Below are positions 9,818 to 19,031 of a stretch of DNA of 64,000 nt, one piece after another. This DNA comes from Sulfurimonas sp. (lineage in GTDB: Bacteria; Campylobacterota; Campylobacteria; Campylobacterales; Sulfurimonadaceae). The stretch's first letter is position 1. Each line of letters opens with the position of its first letter. The DNA is taken from positions 1 to 64,000 of the forward strand of contig QNZS01000026.1 in NCBI GenBank assembly GCA_003978465.1. Direction: 5' to 3'. The notes beneath the pieces are model-generated. The model was given only the letters and a program-made list of their open reading frames with translations, did no database searches and was not told the DNA's origin. The position numbers were made by a program, and so were the translations under genes.

Positions 9818-9841
9818 ATAATAAATATAAAGAGAGTAATT

Positions 9842-10882
9842 ATGAATCAAAAAAAATATAATGTAGCGATAGTTGGAGCCAATGGAGCAGTTGGAGAAGA
9901 AATACTCAATGTCTTAGCTGAGATAGACTTTCCCCTAGAGAGACTTATCCCTTTAGCAAGTTCAAGAAGTGTTGGTAAAAGTGTAGAGTATAATGGTGAA
10001 TCTTTACCTATTATCGAACTTACTCATGATGTATTTACTGAGTACGGTATTGAGATAGCTCTTTTTTCTGCCGGTGGATCTGTCAGTGCTGAATTTGCTC
10101 CATCTGCTGTAAAAGCAGGGGCGGTAGTTATTGATAATACTTCTCATTTTAGAATGGATAAAAACACACCTTTAGTTGTCCCTGAAGTAAACCCACAAGA
10201 TATAAAGAAGTGGAGACAGACAGGTATCATCGCAAACCCTAACTGTTCTACTATTCAAATGGTACAAACACTTAAACCTCTTGATGAAGCATACGATCTT
10301 CTTCGTGTTGATGTGAGTACTTACCAAGCAACTTCTGGTGCTGGAAAAACTGCTATGGAAGAGTTAGTCAAGCAAATGCAAGCATTCTTTGCTTTTACTT
10401 TAGGTGATGCTGAACATAAAGTTTTTAACCAACAAATCGCTCTAAATGTTATTCCTCAAATTGATGTATTTACTGACAATGGTTACACAAAAGAAGAGAT
10501 GAAAATGCTAAATGAAACTGTTAAAATTATGAACAAAGATATAGCACTTTCTGCAACTTGTGTTCGTGTTCCTACTCTTCGTGGTCATGCTGAATCACTG
10601 ACTTTAACTTTTGACTCTGAAGTAAATGCGAATGAGGCTAGAGAGATTTTATCTCGTGCTCCTAATCTTGTTATACTCGATAAACCAGATGAAGCACTCT
10701 ACCCAATGCCTGCTACTTGTGTAGATAAAAATGAGACTTTTGTTGGTCGTATACGTCGTGATGTATATTCAAAAAACATGTTACACCTTTTTGTAGTAGC
10801 TGACAACCTTAGAGTTGGTGCTGCAACAAATGCAGTACGCATAGCCCAAAAATGGATAGAGTTCCAAGAAGAGGAAATTTAA
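9842..10882 (+). CDS. asd: Aspartate-semialdehyde dehydrogenase
   Basis: This 346-residue NADPH enzyme reduces aspartyl phosphate to the semialdehyde on the way to lysine/diaminopimelate, threonine and methionine. The N-terminal nucleotide motif is GANGAVGEE (13-21) and the catalytic cysteine is Cys135 in NPNCSTIQM. AGAGAGTAAT precedes the ATG. It ends three bases before hemE and starts 24 bases after flgR, so it likely belongs to the gyrA-flgR-asd-hemE transcription unit. Confidence 0.96.
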   Translation: MNQKKYNVAIVGANGAVGEEILNVLAEIDFPLERLIPLASSRSVGKSVEYNGESLPIIELTHDVFTEYGIEIALFSAGGSVSAEFAPSAVKAGAVVIDNTSHFRMDKNTPLVVPEVNPQDIKKWRQTGIIANPNCSTIQMVQTLKPLDEAYDLLRVDVSTYQATSGAGKTAMEELVKQMQAFFAFTLGDAEHKVFNQQIALNVIPQIDVFTDNGYTKEEMKMLNETVKIMNKDIALSATCVRVPTLRGHAESLTLTFDSEVNANEAREILSRAPNLVILDKPDEALYPMPATCVDKNETFVGRIRRDVYSKNMLHLFVVADNLRVGAATNAVRIAQKWIEFQEEEI

Positions 10883-10885
10883 ATA

Positions 10886-11929
10886 ATGGAAAAAATATTT
10901 GTAGATGCATGTTTTGGCAAAGAGACAGCATACACACCCGTATGGATGATGAGACAAGCTGGTCGTTATCTTCCAGAGTATATGAAAGTGCGTGCAGTGG
11001 CTGGAGACTTTCTGAACCTTTGTCACGACCCTAAGGCTGCTGCTTCTGTTACTATTCAACCCCTTGATATTGTAGGTGTTGATGCAGCTATTCTTTTTAC
11101 AGATATTTTAGTTATTCCTGATGAGATGGGAATGAACTTATCTTTTGTTAAGGGTGAAGGGCCTCGCTTTTCAGATCCTATTAAAACACAGACTGACTTA
11201 GATAGACTTATCGGTGGAGACGAAGCTGCAAGCAAACTTACTTATGTTTTTGATACAATTAAGCTCCTTCGTAAAGAGCTTGACGAACGCAGTGACAATA
11301 TCGCACTTATTGGTTTTGCCGGTGCACCTTGGACTCTTGCTACTTACATGATAGAGGGGCAAGGGACAAAAACTTATAATATCTGTAAAAAGATGATGTA
11401 TTCTAACCCTGAACTTTTACATAATATTTTAAGAGAAGTAACAGAAGTTTTAAAACTTTACTTAGAGAAACAAATTCAAGCAGGAGTAGATGTTGTTCAA
11501 ATATTTGATTCATGGGCAGCTGCTATTGAAGTTGATAACTATGATGAGTTTTCTTGGAGTTATATGGTTGAGATCGCTGAATACATTAAAGTAAAGTACC
11601 CCCATATTCCAATTATCATGTTTCCAAAAGGTATCCCTGCATTTTATGACAAGGTATATGGAAATTTTGATGTATTTGGTGTTGATTGGGCTACTCCGAT
11701 GGAGTATGCTAAAGAGAAACTCGGAGACAAGTATGTGCTTCAAGGAAATATGGAGCCATGCCGTCTTTACTCACAAGAGAAAACAACTGAGTCAGTTAAA
11801 AAAATTCATTCAGTTATGAATGGTAAACGTCATATCTTTAACCTCGGTCACGGAATACTTCCCGATGTACCAGTAGAGAATGCTAAGCACTTTGTGGCAG
11901 AGTGCCAACGTGTTAGTGGTAAAAAATAA
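10886..11929 (+). CDS. hemE: Uroporphyrinogen decarboxylase
   Basis: A 347-residue enzyme that converts uroporphyrinogen III to coproporphyrinogen III in haem synthesis. The signature [10 protein letters not shown] is at 23-32, and the second signature [12 protein letters not shown] is near 144. Length is normal. GAGGAAAT before the start overlaps the end of asd, and the end overlaps the radical SAM gene by 14 bases, indicating translational coupling. Confidence 0.97.
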   Translation: MEKIFVDACFGKETAYTPVWMMRQAGRYLPEYMKVRAVAGDFLNLCHDPKAAASVTIQPLDIVGVDAAILFTDILVIPDEMGMNLSFVKGEGPRFSDPIKTQTDLDRLIGGDEAASKLTYVFDTIKLLRKELDERSDNIALIGFAGAPWTLATYMIEGQGTKTYNICKKMMYSNPELLHNILREVTEVLKLYLEKQIQAGVDVVQIFDSWAAAIEVDNYDEFSWSYMVEIAEYIKVKYPHIPIIMFPKGIPAFYDKVYGNFDVFGVDWATPMEYAKEKLGDKYVLQGNMEPCRLYSQEKTTESVKKIHSVMNGKRHIFNLGHGILPDVPVENAKHFVAECQRVSGKK

Positions 11930-12857
11930 TATAATATTCGGACCTATTAACTCACGCCGTTTTGGTATGAGTTTAGGTATCGACCTCTCCCCTATGCTTA
12001 AACAGTGTAACTTCGACTGCCTTTACTGTGAACTTGCTCCCGCTCTGACTATGGATAAGCAGTCACATACTATAACAGTAAATGAAATTATATATGAGCT
12101 TAAAAAACACCTTAACACCTCTATCGATGTCATTACACTCACTGCAAATGGGGAACCAACTCTATACCCACAGATGAGTGAACTTATAGATGCTATTGAC
12201 AAGGTTAAAGGTAATACTGAGACACTCATACTTACAAACAGTGCTACTCTTGTTGATAAGAATGTTTATAACTCTTTACTCAAACTAGACCAAGTAAAAC
12301 TTTCACTTGATGCTATAAGTCCGGATATTTTTAAAAAAATAGATAGACCTCATGAGAGTATAAAAGTAGCAGAGATTGTAGAAAGAGTTACTGCGTTTAG
12401 TAAAGAGTACAAGGGAAAACTTTTTATTGAGATTCTTTTTGTACATGAGTTAAATAATACAAAAGAAGAGATACAAAAACTTAACAATGTTTTACTAAAT
12501 ATTAATGCTCTGAGAATTGACCTTGGGACAATTGATAGACCTCCTGCATATCCTGTTGTCGGTATTAGCTACAAAGAGCTTCATGAAATAAGTATGGTGT
12601 TTGATAGCTCCCTACCTATACATATAGCCTCTCGTATTCATGCTGAACCTAACAATGCTCCTTATACAACAGAAGAGATACTCAATACTCTTAATAAACG
12701 TCCTCTAACACAGGATGATATAAATCTCCTACTTGATGAAGAGAGTAAAATAAGGCTTCAAGACCTTATAAAGACAAAAGAAGTGAGTATAAAAAATGTT
12801 GTTAATTTAGAGTTCTTAGTACCGAGTGAAAATTTAAAAAGAAAGAGAATAAAATGA
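11916..12857 (+). CDS. Radical SAM protein
   Basis: A roughly 313-residue radical SAM enzyme with the cluster-binding motif CNFDCLYC (CxxxCxxC) about 32 residues from the start. The GTG at 11916 is chosen because the conserved core begins right after it; other GTG/TTG codons lie within 6 bases upstream and an ATG at 11880 would overlap hemE much more. The family resembles COG0731-type oxidoreductases; its substrate is unknown. The C-terminal part looks like a winged-helix tail ([12 protein letters not shown]). It overlaps the following esterase by 4 bases (ATGA). Confidence 0.8.
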   Translation: MVKNNIIFGPINSRRFGMSLGIDLSPMLKQCNFDCLYCELAPALTMDKQSHTITVNEIIYELKKHLNTSIDVITLTANGEPTLYPQMSELIDAIDKVKGNTETLILTNSATLVDKNVYNSLLKLDQVKLSLDAISPDIFKKIDRPHESIKVAEIVERVTAFSKEYKGKLFIEILFVHELNNTKEEIQKLNNVLLNINALRIDLGTIDRPPAYPVVGISYKELHEISMVFDSSLPIHIASRIHAEPNNAPYTTEEILNTLNKRPLTQDDINLLLDEESKIRLQDLIKTKEVSIKNVVNLEFLVPSENLKRKRIK

Positions 12858-13483
12858 AATACCAAAACCTAGAACTAGAAAATGTGTTTATCCCCGCTAA
12901 AGTGCCTTCAAAAAAATTAATGATTATTTTACATGGTAGAGGAGACTCTTCTGAGGGCTTTTTAGGCTTCCCTCCATTTTTAGCACTTGATGATATGAAC
13001 TACATACTTTTTGATGCACCTTTTGAATACTTCACCGGCCACTCATGGTATCAACTCCCTCCTGAGCAACTCCCAGGTATAGAGTACTCATCAAAACTTC
13101 TCACAAAAGACTTAGACACTCTTTTTGAGAGTGACTTTAATGCCAATGAGAGTTTTCTTTTTGGTTTTTCTCAAGGTTCACTACTTACATTTGAGTTTGG
13201 AGCGAGATACCATAAAGTTCTTGCGGGTTATATCGCTATCAGTGGTTACATTTATGATGTTCCTACACTGCTAGAAGAGATGAACCCAGATGTAAACGCG
13301 AAGAATTGGTTATGTACTCACGGAACTAGCGATCCAGTTTTATCATATGAGACATCTAAAGAGCAGGTTGAACAACTTCAAGATGGTGGTTTTGACATAG
13401 AGTTTGTTACTTATGACAAAGACCATAGTATTGATAGGGATGAGTTAAGTATGATATCAGAGTGGATTAAAAAGAGAAAGTAA
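12854..13483 (+). CDS. Phospholipase/carboxylesterase (alpha/beta hydrolase)
   Basis: A 209-residue serine hydrolase of the Abhydrolase_2 type. The oxyanion-side motif HGRGDSSEGF lies near residue 27, the nucleophile elbow is GFSQGS near 103, an Asp in HGTSDPVL lies near 157 and the catalytic His is in KDHSID near 194. Substrate specificity cannot be read from sequence. It is coupled to the radical SAM gene by an ATGA overlap and is followed by a strong terminator. Confidence 0.88.
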   Translation: MKYQNLELENVFIPAKVPSKKLMIILHGRGDSSEGFLGFPPFLALDDMNYILFDAPFEYFTGHSWYQLPPEQLPGIEYSSKLLTKDLDTLFESDFNANESFLFGFSQGSLLTFEFGARYHKVLAGYIAISGYIYDVPTLLEEMNPDVNAKNWLCTHGTSDPVLSYETSKEQVEQLQDGGFDIEFVTYDKDHSIDRDELSMISEWIKKRK

Positions 13484-13494
13484 CTCACTGTTAA

Positions 13495-13521
13495 ACATAC
13501 ACTTAATTTTTAAGTGTATGT
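13495..13521 (+). terminator. Rho-independent terminator after the esterase
   Basis: A perfect 12-bp stem (ACATACACTTAA / TTAAGTGTATGT) with a 3-base TTT loop begins 12 bases after the stop and is followed by T-rich sequence. It probably ends the gyrA-to-esterase run. Confidence 0.8.
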
Positions 13522-13666
13522 CTTCATTTTATATATATATCCCACTTTTAGAGCTACAACATCATATATAGTATTTTTATCTATTTAAGTTTGTATATCT
13601 ACAAATAAATTTTAAATCAATCTTTAGTTAAAATATGAATAAAATAAAATTAATTGTCTAAAGTAG

Positions 13667-14005
13667 ATGCAGTATCTAAAACCTGAAAATAAAGCTATAA
13701 ACTACAACGATGAAACTGTATGACTTACACAAAAGCTTGTTTCTAAACTCTTTGATATGTCCGTAGCTACTGTAAATAAACATCTAAAAAATATCTTTAA
13801 AACAAATGGATTACAAGAAAATTCAGTTATTAGGAAATTTCTAATAACTGCTAGTGATGGTAAAAATTATAATACTCAATATTATAATTTAGATGCTATT
13901 ACTCCTCTAGGATATAGAATAAACTCCAACAAAGCCACAGAGTTTAGACGATGGGCAACACAGGTCTTAACTCACTTTCCTATGTACTTGATAATGATAG
14001 CCTAA
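13667..14005 (+). pseudogene. RhuM-family protein remnant
   Basis: From an ATG at 13667 the frame reads like the N-terminus of a RhuM/virulence-type protein (YNDETV, LTQKLVSKLF, then VNKHLKNIF, SDGKNYNTQYYNLDAI, GYRINSNKATEFRRWATQVL) but has TGA at 13721 where the family has Trp, and it breaks off after ATQVL into an unrelated short tail. Full-length relatives are about 300 residues, so roughly two thirds is missing. RhuM proteins are common in accessory islands and beside mobile elements. The rest of the 518-base gap between the esterase and the next gene is AT-rich with no other feature seen apart from the terminator. Confidence 0.82.
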
Positions 14006-15021
14006 ACAACCCAAGCTTCATTCTCAAAAATAATTTCATCATCTAGTTTCACTGTAGTGATATCGACAAACACATCTATATGAAACTTCCCCTCACCTCT
14101 TTTGATGCCAGGTTTAGCATACATTCCATGTTTACGACCAAGGGAGAGGTGAACACCATTCATTCTCTCATAAGTTCCAGTATCACTTACTATCCGTGTT
14201 TTACTAAACGCACGGTTGAGACCAAAGCCTAGTTCTCTTACTTGTATACTTCCCTCACCCTCACGGATGAGATTAAGAACTTCATCAAACGCAGGTGTTG
14301 TGTTCTCAGTTGCTACCACCTTGCCTTTTTCTATGATAAGGATTGCTGAAGTGTCTGGTTTATTAGTTCTATAAGTAGTATTACTAAAGACCGATATTTT
14401 CACCCTACCATGCAAAGCCTCTAAGTCTTTTCCTTCTGTAAACACTTCACCTATAGGAAACTGTCCACCAGTATTTACCATTTGAGAATAATCCCCGATG
14501 TTAAGTTTCGTACTCTCAAATGCGCAGTCATAGTAAAGATACTCACCCTCACTCTCAATCACAGCACCATTAGCATTATCTATTTTTTCTTTAAGTGCAT
14601 ACCCAACACCTCGATAGTACTCTTTATCATAGAGTAAAGAATCTATATAAGCAGGAATCTCCTTCTCACTCATACGACTTACATGAGGATGTTCTATGAC
14701 TTTTATCTTGCGTTTAAAGAGTTCTACTCGAATTCTAAAAGCATTTAAACGGAAGTTCGTAGACTGTATAAGAGCAACAAGGTCTGACTCTTCTAAGGCT
14801 GTAAGTATTTTTAAAATTTCTTCTGGTGGTGTTGTATCAAAGTCGATGAAAGTAGCTTGTGGAAGTGCAGCTTTATAAGCGTTATATAAAATATTAGAGA
14901 GACTAGAGTTTGTATCATATACAACTACTGCGTTTTGATTGTTCTTATGTTCAAAAACATCTTCAACTATACTACTTATATTTTTGTGTGCATTTGTGTT
15001 TATACTATCATCTATGTTCAT
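14002..15021 (-). CDS. M29 aminopeptidase-like protein
   Basis: A 339-residue protein whose C-terminal half resembles the M29 (AmpS/PepS) metallopeptidase fold: GGQFPIGEVFTEG, then RELGFGLNR, MNGVHLSLGRKHGMYA and FHIDVFVD, in the order of the family's metal ligands (Glu, Glu, His, Tyr, His-x-Asp). The N-terminal half (VVVYDTNSSLSNILYNAY and SDLVALIQSTNFR) also fits that fold. It is shorter than canonical members (about 410), so the activity is an inference. It stands alone between the RhuM remnant and divergent tex. Confidence 0.6.
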   Translation of the reverse strand: MNIDDSINTNAHKNISSIVEDVFEHKNNQNAVVVYDTNSSLSNILYNAYKAALPQATFIDFDTTPPEEILKILTALEESDLVALIQSTNFRLNAFRIRVELFKRKIKVIEHPHVSRMSEKEIPAYIDSLLYDKEYYRGVGYALKEKIDNANGAVIESEGEYLYYDCAFESTKLNIGDYSQMVNTGGQFPIGEVFTEGKDLEALHGRVKISVFSNTTYRTNKPDTSAILIIEKGKVVATENTTPAFDEVLNLIREGEGSIQVRELGFGLNRAFSKTRIVSDTGTYERMNGVHLSLGRKHGMYAKPGIKRGEGKFHIDVFVDITTVKLDDEIIFENEAWVV

Positions 15022-15097
15022 GGCTAGAATAATACTATATTATTAATGAAAAGATGAATTATTGTAAGTATAATACAAAATATATATAGAAGGAAGA

Positions 15098-17197
15098 ATG
15101 ATGTCATCAAGTAACTTAGTTTCAGTACTAGTAAAAAAAACTTCACTCAAATATGAACAAATACAAAATATATTAAAACTCTTAGATGAGGGTTCAACTA
15201 TTCCTTTTATCGCGAGATACCGTAAAGAGATGACAGGTGGAGCTGACGATGAAGTACTTCGTAAGTTTGAAACACTATACATAAGTTCTAAAAAACTACT
15301 AGAGCGAAAAGAAGAGGTCTCTCGTTTGATAGGAGAAAGAGCTACTTTAACGGAAAGTATAAAAAGAAGTATAGATGAGGCTGATGATCTTAGGACTTTA
15401 GATAGTATCTACAGACCCTACAAAGAGAAAAAGTCCTCTCGGGCGACTGTTGCCATGGCAAAAGGTCTGAGCTCTTTAGCGAATATCCTACAAAGTGCAA
15501 GACTTTCAAAAAACGACTTCATGAAGGAAGCTAAAAGGTTTGTAAAAAAAGATGTGACTTCTGTTGATGAAGCAGTCAAAGGTGCGCAAGATATACTCGC
15601 TGAGAGATATGCTGAACAAGTAAAAGAAAGAGAAGCTATACGAAACTCAATGTTGCAGTATGGTTTGATAGAGACAAAAAAAACAAAAACTTTTAATGAG
15701 TCTGGTGTTTACAAAAACCTAGCTCCCAGTTCTCAAAAAGTAGCCTATATCCCTTCTCATAGATACCTTGCCATCATGAGGGGTACAAAAGAAAAAGAGT
15801 TGTCTGTAAAGATAAGTGTAGATACAGAGCGAATCTTAAAAAATATCAAACACTATAAAATCCCTAAAGATGCTTTTAGTTCAAAAGACTTACTATTTTT
15901 AGCTTACAAAGATGGACTTAAACGCTTACTCCTTCCTTCTATTGAGAGAGAAGTACAAAACGAACTCAAAGAAAAAGCTGACATCGCTGCTATCTCTGTT
16001 TTTGGAAAAAACCTTTCACAACTTCTCATGACTCCACCTGTGACTAAGATGGTACTTTTAGGTGTAGACCCAGCGTTTGTGAGTGGCTGTAAACTTGCTG
16101 TCATAGATGAAAATGGAAACTATTTAGAATCTGCAGTCATTTACCCAACACAACCAAGAAACGACTATGAAAACTCTAAAGCTGTCATTTTAAAACTCTC
16201 TAAGAAGTATAAGATAAGTGGTATAGCCATAGGAAATGGTACTGGTTCAAGAGAGACACAAGAGTTTTTTGCAAAAATAAATATACAAGAGAAGACTAAC
16301 CTCAAATATACAGTAGTCTCAGAAGCAGGAGCATCAGTTTACTCAGCTTCGAAGCTTGCACAAGATGAGTACCCTAACTTGGATGTAACTATAAGAGGTG
16401 CTATCTCAATAGCCCAAAGACTCCGTGACCCTATGGCAACACTTGTAAAAATAGACCCTAAATCTTTAGGAATCGGACAGTACCAACACGATGTAGACCA
16501 AAAACTCCTGCAAAAAAGACTCGATGATGTAACTAGTGACCTTGTAAACAGAGTAGGAGTAGATATCAATTCGGCCTCAGCATCCCTTCTTTCTCATGTA
16601 GCAGGTATTGGTGCGAAAATTTCAAAAAATATCATAACTTACAGAGATGAAAATGGAAATTTTACTAGTAAAAATGGGCTCTTAAAAGTAAAAGGTTTAG
16701 GGGAAAAAGCATACGAGCAAGCAGCAGGATTTATACGTATAAAAGATACAAAAAATATCTTTGATAATAGCGGTATCCACCCTGAGAGTTATGAGATAGC
16801 AAAAAAGTTAGTAAAACTAGACTTAGATACTTTAAATATCAAAGAGACTGCTCAAGTTTTGGGAACTGGTGAAGCTACTCTTAGAGACATCATAAAAGAG
16901 TTACAAAAACCAGGATTTGACCCTAGAGAAGACCTGCCTATCATCCCTTTTAAAGAAGGACTTACCGATATAAAAATGCTTAAAGAGGGTAGTTTTGTTT
17001 CAGGAGTGGTGAGAAATATAACTGATTTTGGTGCATTTGTGGATATTGGGCTTAAAAATGATGGCATGATTCATATCTCTAAAATGAGTGTAAAAAGAAT
17101 CAAGCATCCACTAGAAGTACTTTCACTCAACCAATACCTTCCCCAAATTGAAGTAGTCTCAATTGAGAAAGACAAAGTTGGACTTAGTCTAAACTAA
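15098..17197 (+). CDS. tex: Tex-family RNA-binding transcription accessory protein
   Basis: A 699-residue Tex protein with the usual order: N-terminal helix-rich region, YqgF-like RNase H-fold domain (about 325-450, LLGVDPAFVSGCK), helix-hairpin-helix segment (about 485-560) and a C-terminal S1 RNA-binding domain (about 625-697, GSFVSGVVRNITDFGAFVDI). Tex binds nucleic acids and affects transcription and stress tolerance. GAAGGAAGA precedes a double ATG; the first is used. Its 3' end overlaps the convergent PNPOx-like gene by 14 bases. Confidence 0.93.
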   Translation: MMSSSNLVSVLVKKTSLKYEQIQNILKLLDEGSTIPFIARYRKEMTGGADDEVLRKFETLYISSKKLLERKEEVSRLIGERATLTESIKRSIDEADDLRTLDSIYRPYKEKKSSRATVAMAKGLSSLANILQSARLSKNDFMKEAKRFVKKDVTSVDEAVKGAQDILAERYAEQVKEREAIRNSMLQYGLIETKKTKTFNESGVYKNLAPSSQKVAYIPSHRYLAIMRGTKEKELSVKISVDTERILKNIKHYKIPKDAFSSKDLLFLAYKDGLKRLLLPSIEREVQNELKEKADIAAISVFGKNLSQLLMTPPVTKMVLLGVDPAFVSGCKLAVIDENGNYLESAVIYPTQPRNDYENSKAVILKLSKKYKISGIAIGNGTGSRETQEFFAKINIQEKTNLKYTVVSEAGASVYSASKLAQDEYPNLDVTIRGAISIAQRLRDPMATLVKIDPKSLGIGQYQHDVDQKLLQKRLDDVTSDLVNRVGVDINSASASLLSHVAGIGAKISKNIITYRDENGNFTSKNGLLKVKGLGEKAYEQAAGFIRIKDTKNIFDNSGIHPESYEIAKKLVKLDLDTLNIKETAQVLGTGEATLRDIIKELQKPGFDPREDLPIIPFKEGLTDIKMLKEGSFVSGVVRNITDFGAFVDIGLKNDGMIHISKMSVKRIKHPLEVLSLNQYLPQIEVVSIEKDKVGLSLN

Positions 17198-17606
17198 AAT
17201 CTACAACTATTTTTTTGCCAAAACCTAAAGAGTTATCAGTCAGTTTAAAGTGTTTCACTTTTATCTGCCATAGTTTAGGGTTTAGTTCTTTTGCATATGG
17301 AAAATCTTTCAAATAGAGTTCTTCTAGTTCTTTATCTACTAAAGAAATGAACTCACCACTAAACTGTAAACCTTGTATCTCAGCTACATTCTTTGTCTCA
17401 AGTAAAATATTGCCTGCTATGTTTTTGTTTAAAAGAATATTTTGTATATGGAAGGTTTTCTCACTACTTGCAACTATAAAACTTTTTGTATTTGTGTCAT
17501 ATGAAAAAAAAAGAGAACAGACACTTAACTCATCTGGGGTAGATGTAGCTAGACTCATAACATGGTGTAAACCTATAAAGTACTCAATTCTCTCTAAATC
17601 AGTCAA
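17184..17606 (-). CDS. PNPOx-fold (pyridoxamine 5'-phosphate oxidase-like) protein
   Basis: A 140-residue single-domain split-barrel protein, with the N-terminal strand pattern MSLATSTPDELSVCSLFFSYD typical of FMN-binding PNPOx-like proteins. Members bind FMN, F420 or haem, or have lost cofactor binding; nothing here fixes which. It starts at TTG two bases after the preceding small gene, so it looks like the last member of the ovoA-ovoB unit. That position hints at a redox-related role but does not prove one. It overlaps the end of tex on the other strand. Confidence 0.7.
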   Translation of the reverse strand: MTDLERIEYFIGLHHVMSLATSTPDELSVCSLFFSYDTNTKSFIVASSEKTFHIQNILLNKNIAGNILLETKNVAEIQGLQFSGEFISLVDKELEELYLKDFPYAKELNPKLWQIKVKHFKLTDNSLGFGKKIVVDFSLD

Positions 17607-17608
17607 AA

Positions 17609-17830
17609 CTAGAATCTATCTAAAAACTGGTTCATACTTGCTGCACTTGTAATTGAGCATTTATTTAACATCATTATAGCTGTATCATCATTTTTTAAAG
17701 TATCAAAAAGCTCATCAGGATTATGCATGTTATAGTAACTTTTCATAAATTCTATAAGTCTTTCAAAACTATCACTTCGTATACTCATTTTTTTATGTTC
17801 TTTATATTCATCCAACTCAATTCTAGTCAA
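17609..17830 (-). CDS. Small conserved-looking protein of unknown function
   Basis: A 73-residue soluble protein with no recognised domain, starting at TTG behind AAGGA with an 8-base spacer. It is helical, rich in charged residues, and has a segment DTLKNDDTAIMMLNKC. It lies 25 bases after ovoB and 2 bases before the PNPOx-like gene on the same strand, consistent with one operon. No function is proposed. Confidence 0.65.
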   Translation of the reverse strand: MTRIELDEYKEHKKMSIRSDSFERLIEFMKSYYNMHNPDELFDTLKNDDTAIMMLNKCSITSAASMNQFLDRF

Positions 17831-17855
17831 ATTAATATCCTTATTTTAATAATAG

Positions 17856-19031
17856 CTATTTTAGCGAAAGTGCTTTGTCTAACTTCTTAATAATCTCTAA
17901 TATTTTCTCTTGCGATACGGCAAAATTCAAACGCATATAACCTAAACCCTCTTTACCAAAGCTAATTCCTGCATTTAATCCAAGTTTAGCATCTTGGATA
18001 AAAAATTCTCTGAGTTTTTTATCCCTAAGACCTAAACCACTACAATCAAGCCATGCAAGATAAGTCCCTTCAATAGGCGTAATCTTTAAAAGTTTTGGAT
18101 ATTTTTGACAAAGAGTACGAAGCATTTCATAGTTTTTATAAAGATGTACTTTCAGGTCTTCTAACCACTCTTTTCCATCTGTATAAGCTGCTTCGTAAGC
18201 AACATGAGAAAGGACAGAACCTTGTGCAAAATGTACTTTTTTATATGCTTTTTTAAATCTCTCTCTTAAATCTTCATCTTGAATGATTACACTACTCATA
18301 GCAAAACCAGCCATATTAAATGTTTTTCCAACACCTATAGCTGTTAGTGTAATTTTTTTAGCCGCCTCACTTAATGTAGTAAAAACTGTATGCTTGTTTG
18401 GGGTGTACACAAGGTCAGAATGAATCTCATCTGCGAACACCACTATATTATGCTCGACACAAACATCTAAAATAGCTTCAAGTTCTTTTTTTTTCCATAC
18501 ACGTCCAACAGGGTTATGAGGAGAACAGAGTAGGAGAAGTTTAGTATTAGGTTTTATTTTTGATTTTAGATCTTCTATATCAAAAGTATACAGACCATCA
18601 CTATTTACTTTGAGGGGATTTTTTATAAGGGAGCGGTTTAGTCCATTTACAGAGTGAAAAAAAGGAGAGTACACAGGTGTTTGCACAATTACACCCTCGC
18701 CTTCTTCACTAAAAGCTTCAATAGCTACAGCCATAGATGCAACTACAGAATGAGAGTAAAACATATCTTCAAGTTCAAACTCAAAGTTATGCTCTTGCTT
18801 CATCCAAGTACGTTGTGCATTAAAAGCACTAGTTGGTACCTCTTCATAACCAACTATTGGATGCTCTAAGCGTTTTTTCACTGCATTTAATACAAAATCA
18901 GGTGTGTCTATATCCATATCGGCAACCCAAACGGGTAAAACATCGTCTGTACCAAAAAGTTCTTCTCGTAAAGTGTACTTCTCTGCGTTTGTATCTTTTC
19001 TACAAGCACTTACAGAGAAATCATAAGACAC
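17856..19031 (-). CDS. ovoB: PatB/MalY-type PLP lyase, probable OvoB sulfoxide lyase
   Basis: A 391-residue class-I/II aminotransferase-fold enzyme of the cystathionine beta-lyase type. The pyridoxal phosphate lysine is in GKTFNMAGF (about residue 236), with ADEIHSDLVY upstream as the cofactor-stacking segment. The GTG at 19031, whose first base is the last base of the ovoA stop, is preferred because GGAAG lies just upstream and the protein then begins SYDFS like its relatives; a TTG at 19046 is the alternative. In ovothiol synthesis a PLP lyase cleaves the cysteine-histidine sulfoxide made by OvoA to the thiol. Direct overlap with ovoA strongly supports this role; otherwise it would be called a generic C-S lyase. 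Confidence 0.85.
   Translation of the reverse strand: MSYDFSVSACRKDTNAEKYTLREELFGTDDVLPVWVADMDIDTPDFVLNAVKKRLEHPIVGYEEVPTSAFNAQRTWMKQEHNFEFELEDMFYSHSVVASMAVAIEAFSEEGEGVIVQTPVYSPFFHSVNGLNRSLIKNPLKVNSDGLYTFDIEDLKSKIKPNTKLLLLCSPHNPVGRVWKKKELEAILDVCVEHNIVVFADEIHSDLVYTPNKHTVFTTLSEAAKKITLTAIGVGKTFNMAGFAMSSVIIQDEDLRERFKKAYKKVHFAQGSVLSHVAYEAAYTDGKEWLEDLKVHLYKNYEMLRTLCQKYPKLLKITPIEGTYLAWLDCSGLGLRDKKLREFFIQDAKLGLNAGISFGKEGLGYMRLNFAVSQEKILEIIKKLDKALSLK

Noticed and set aside
11880-11915. Upstream ATG of the radical SAM gene
   Set aside because: It would overlap hemE by 50 bases and add residues not typical of the family; the GTG at 11916 fits better.
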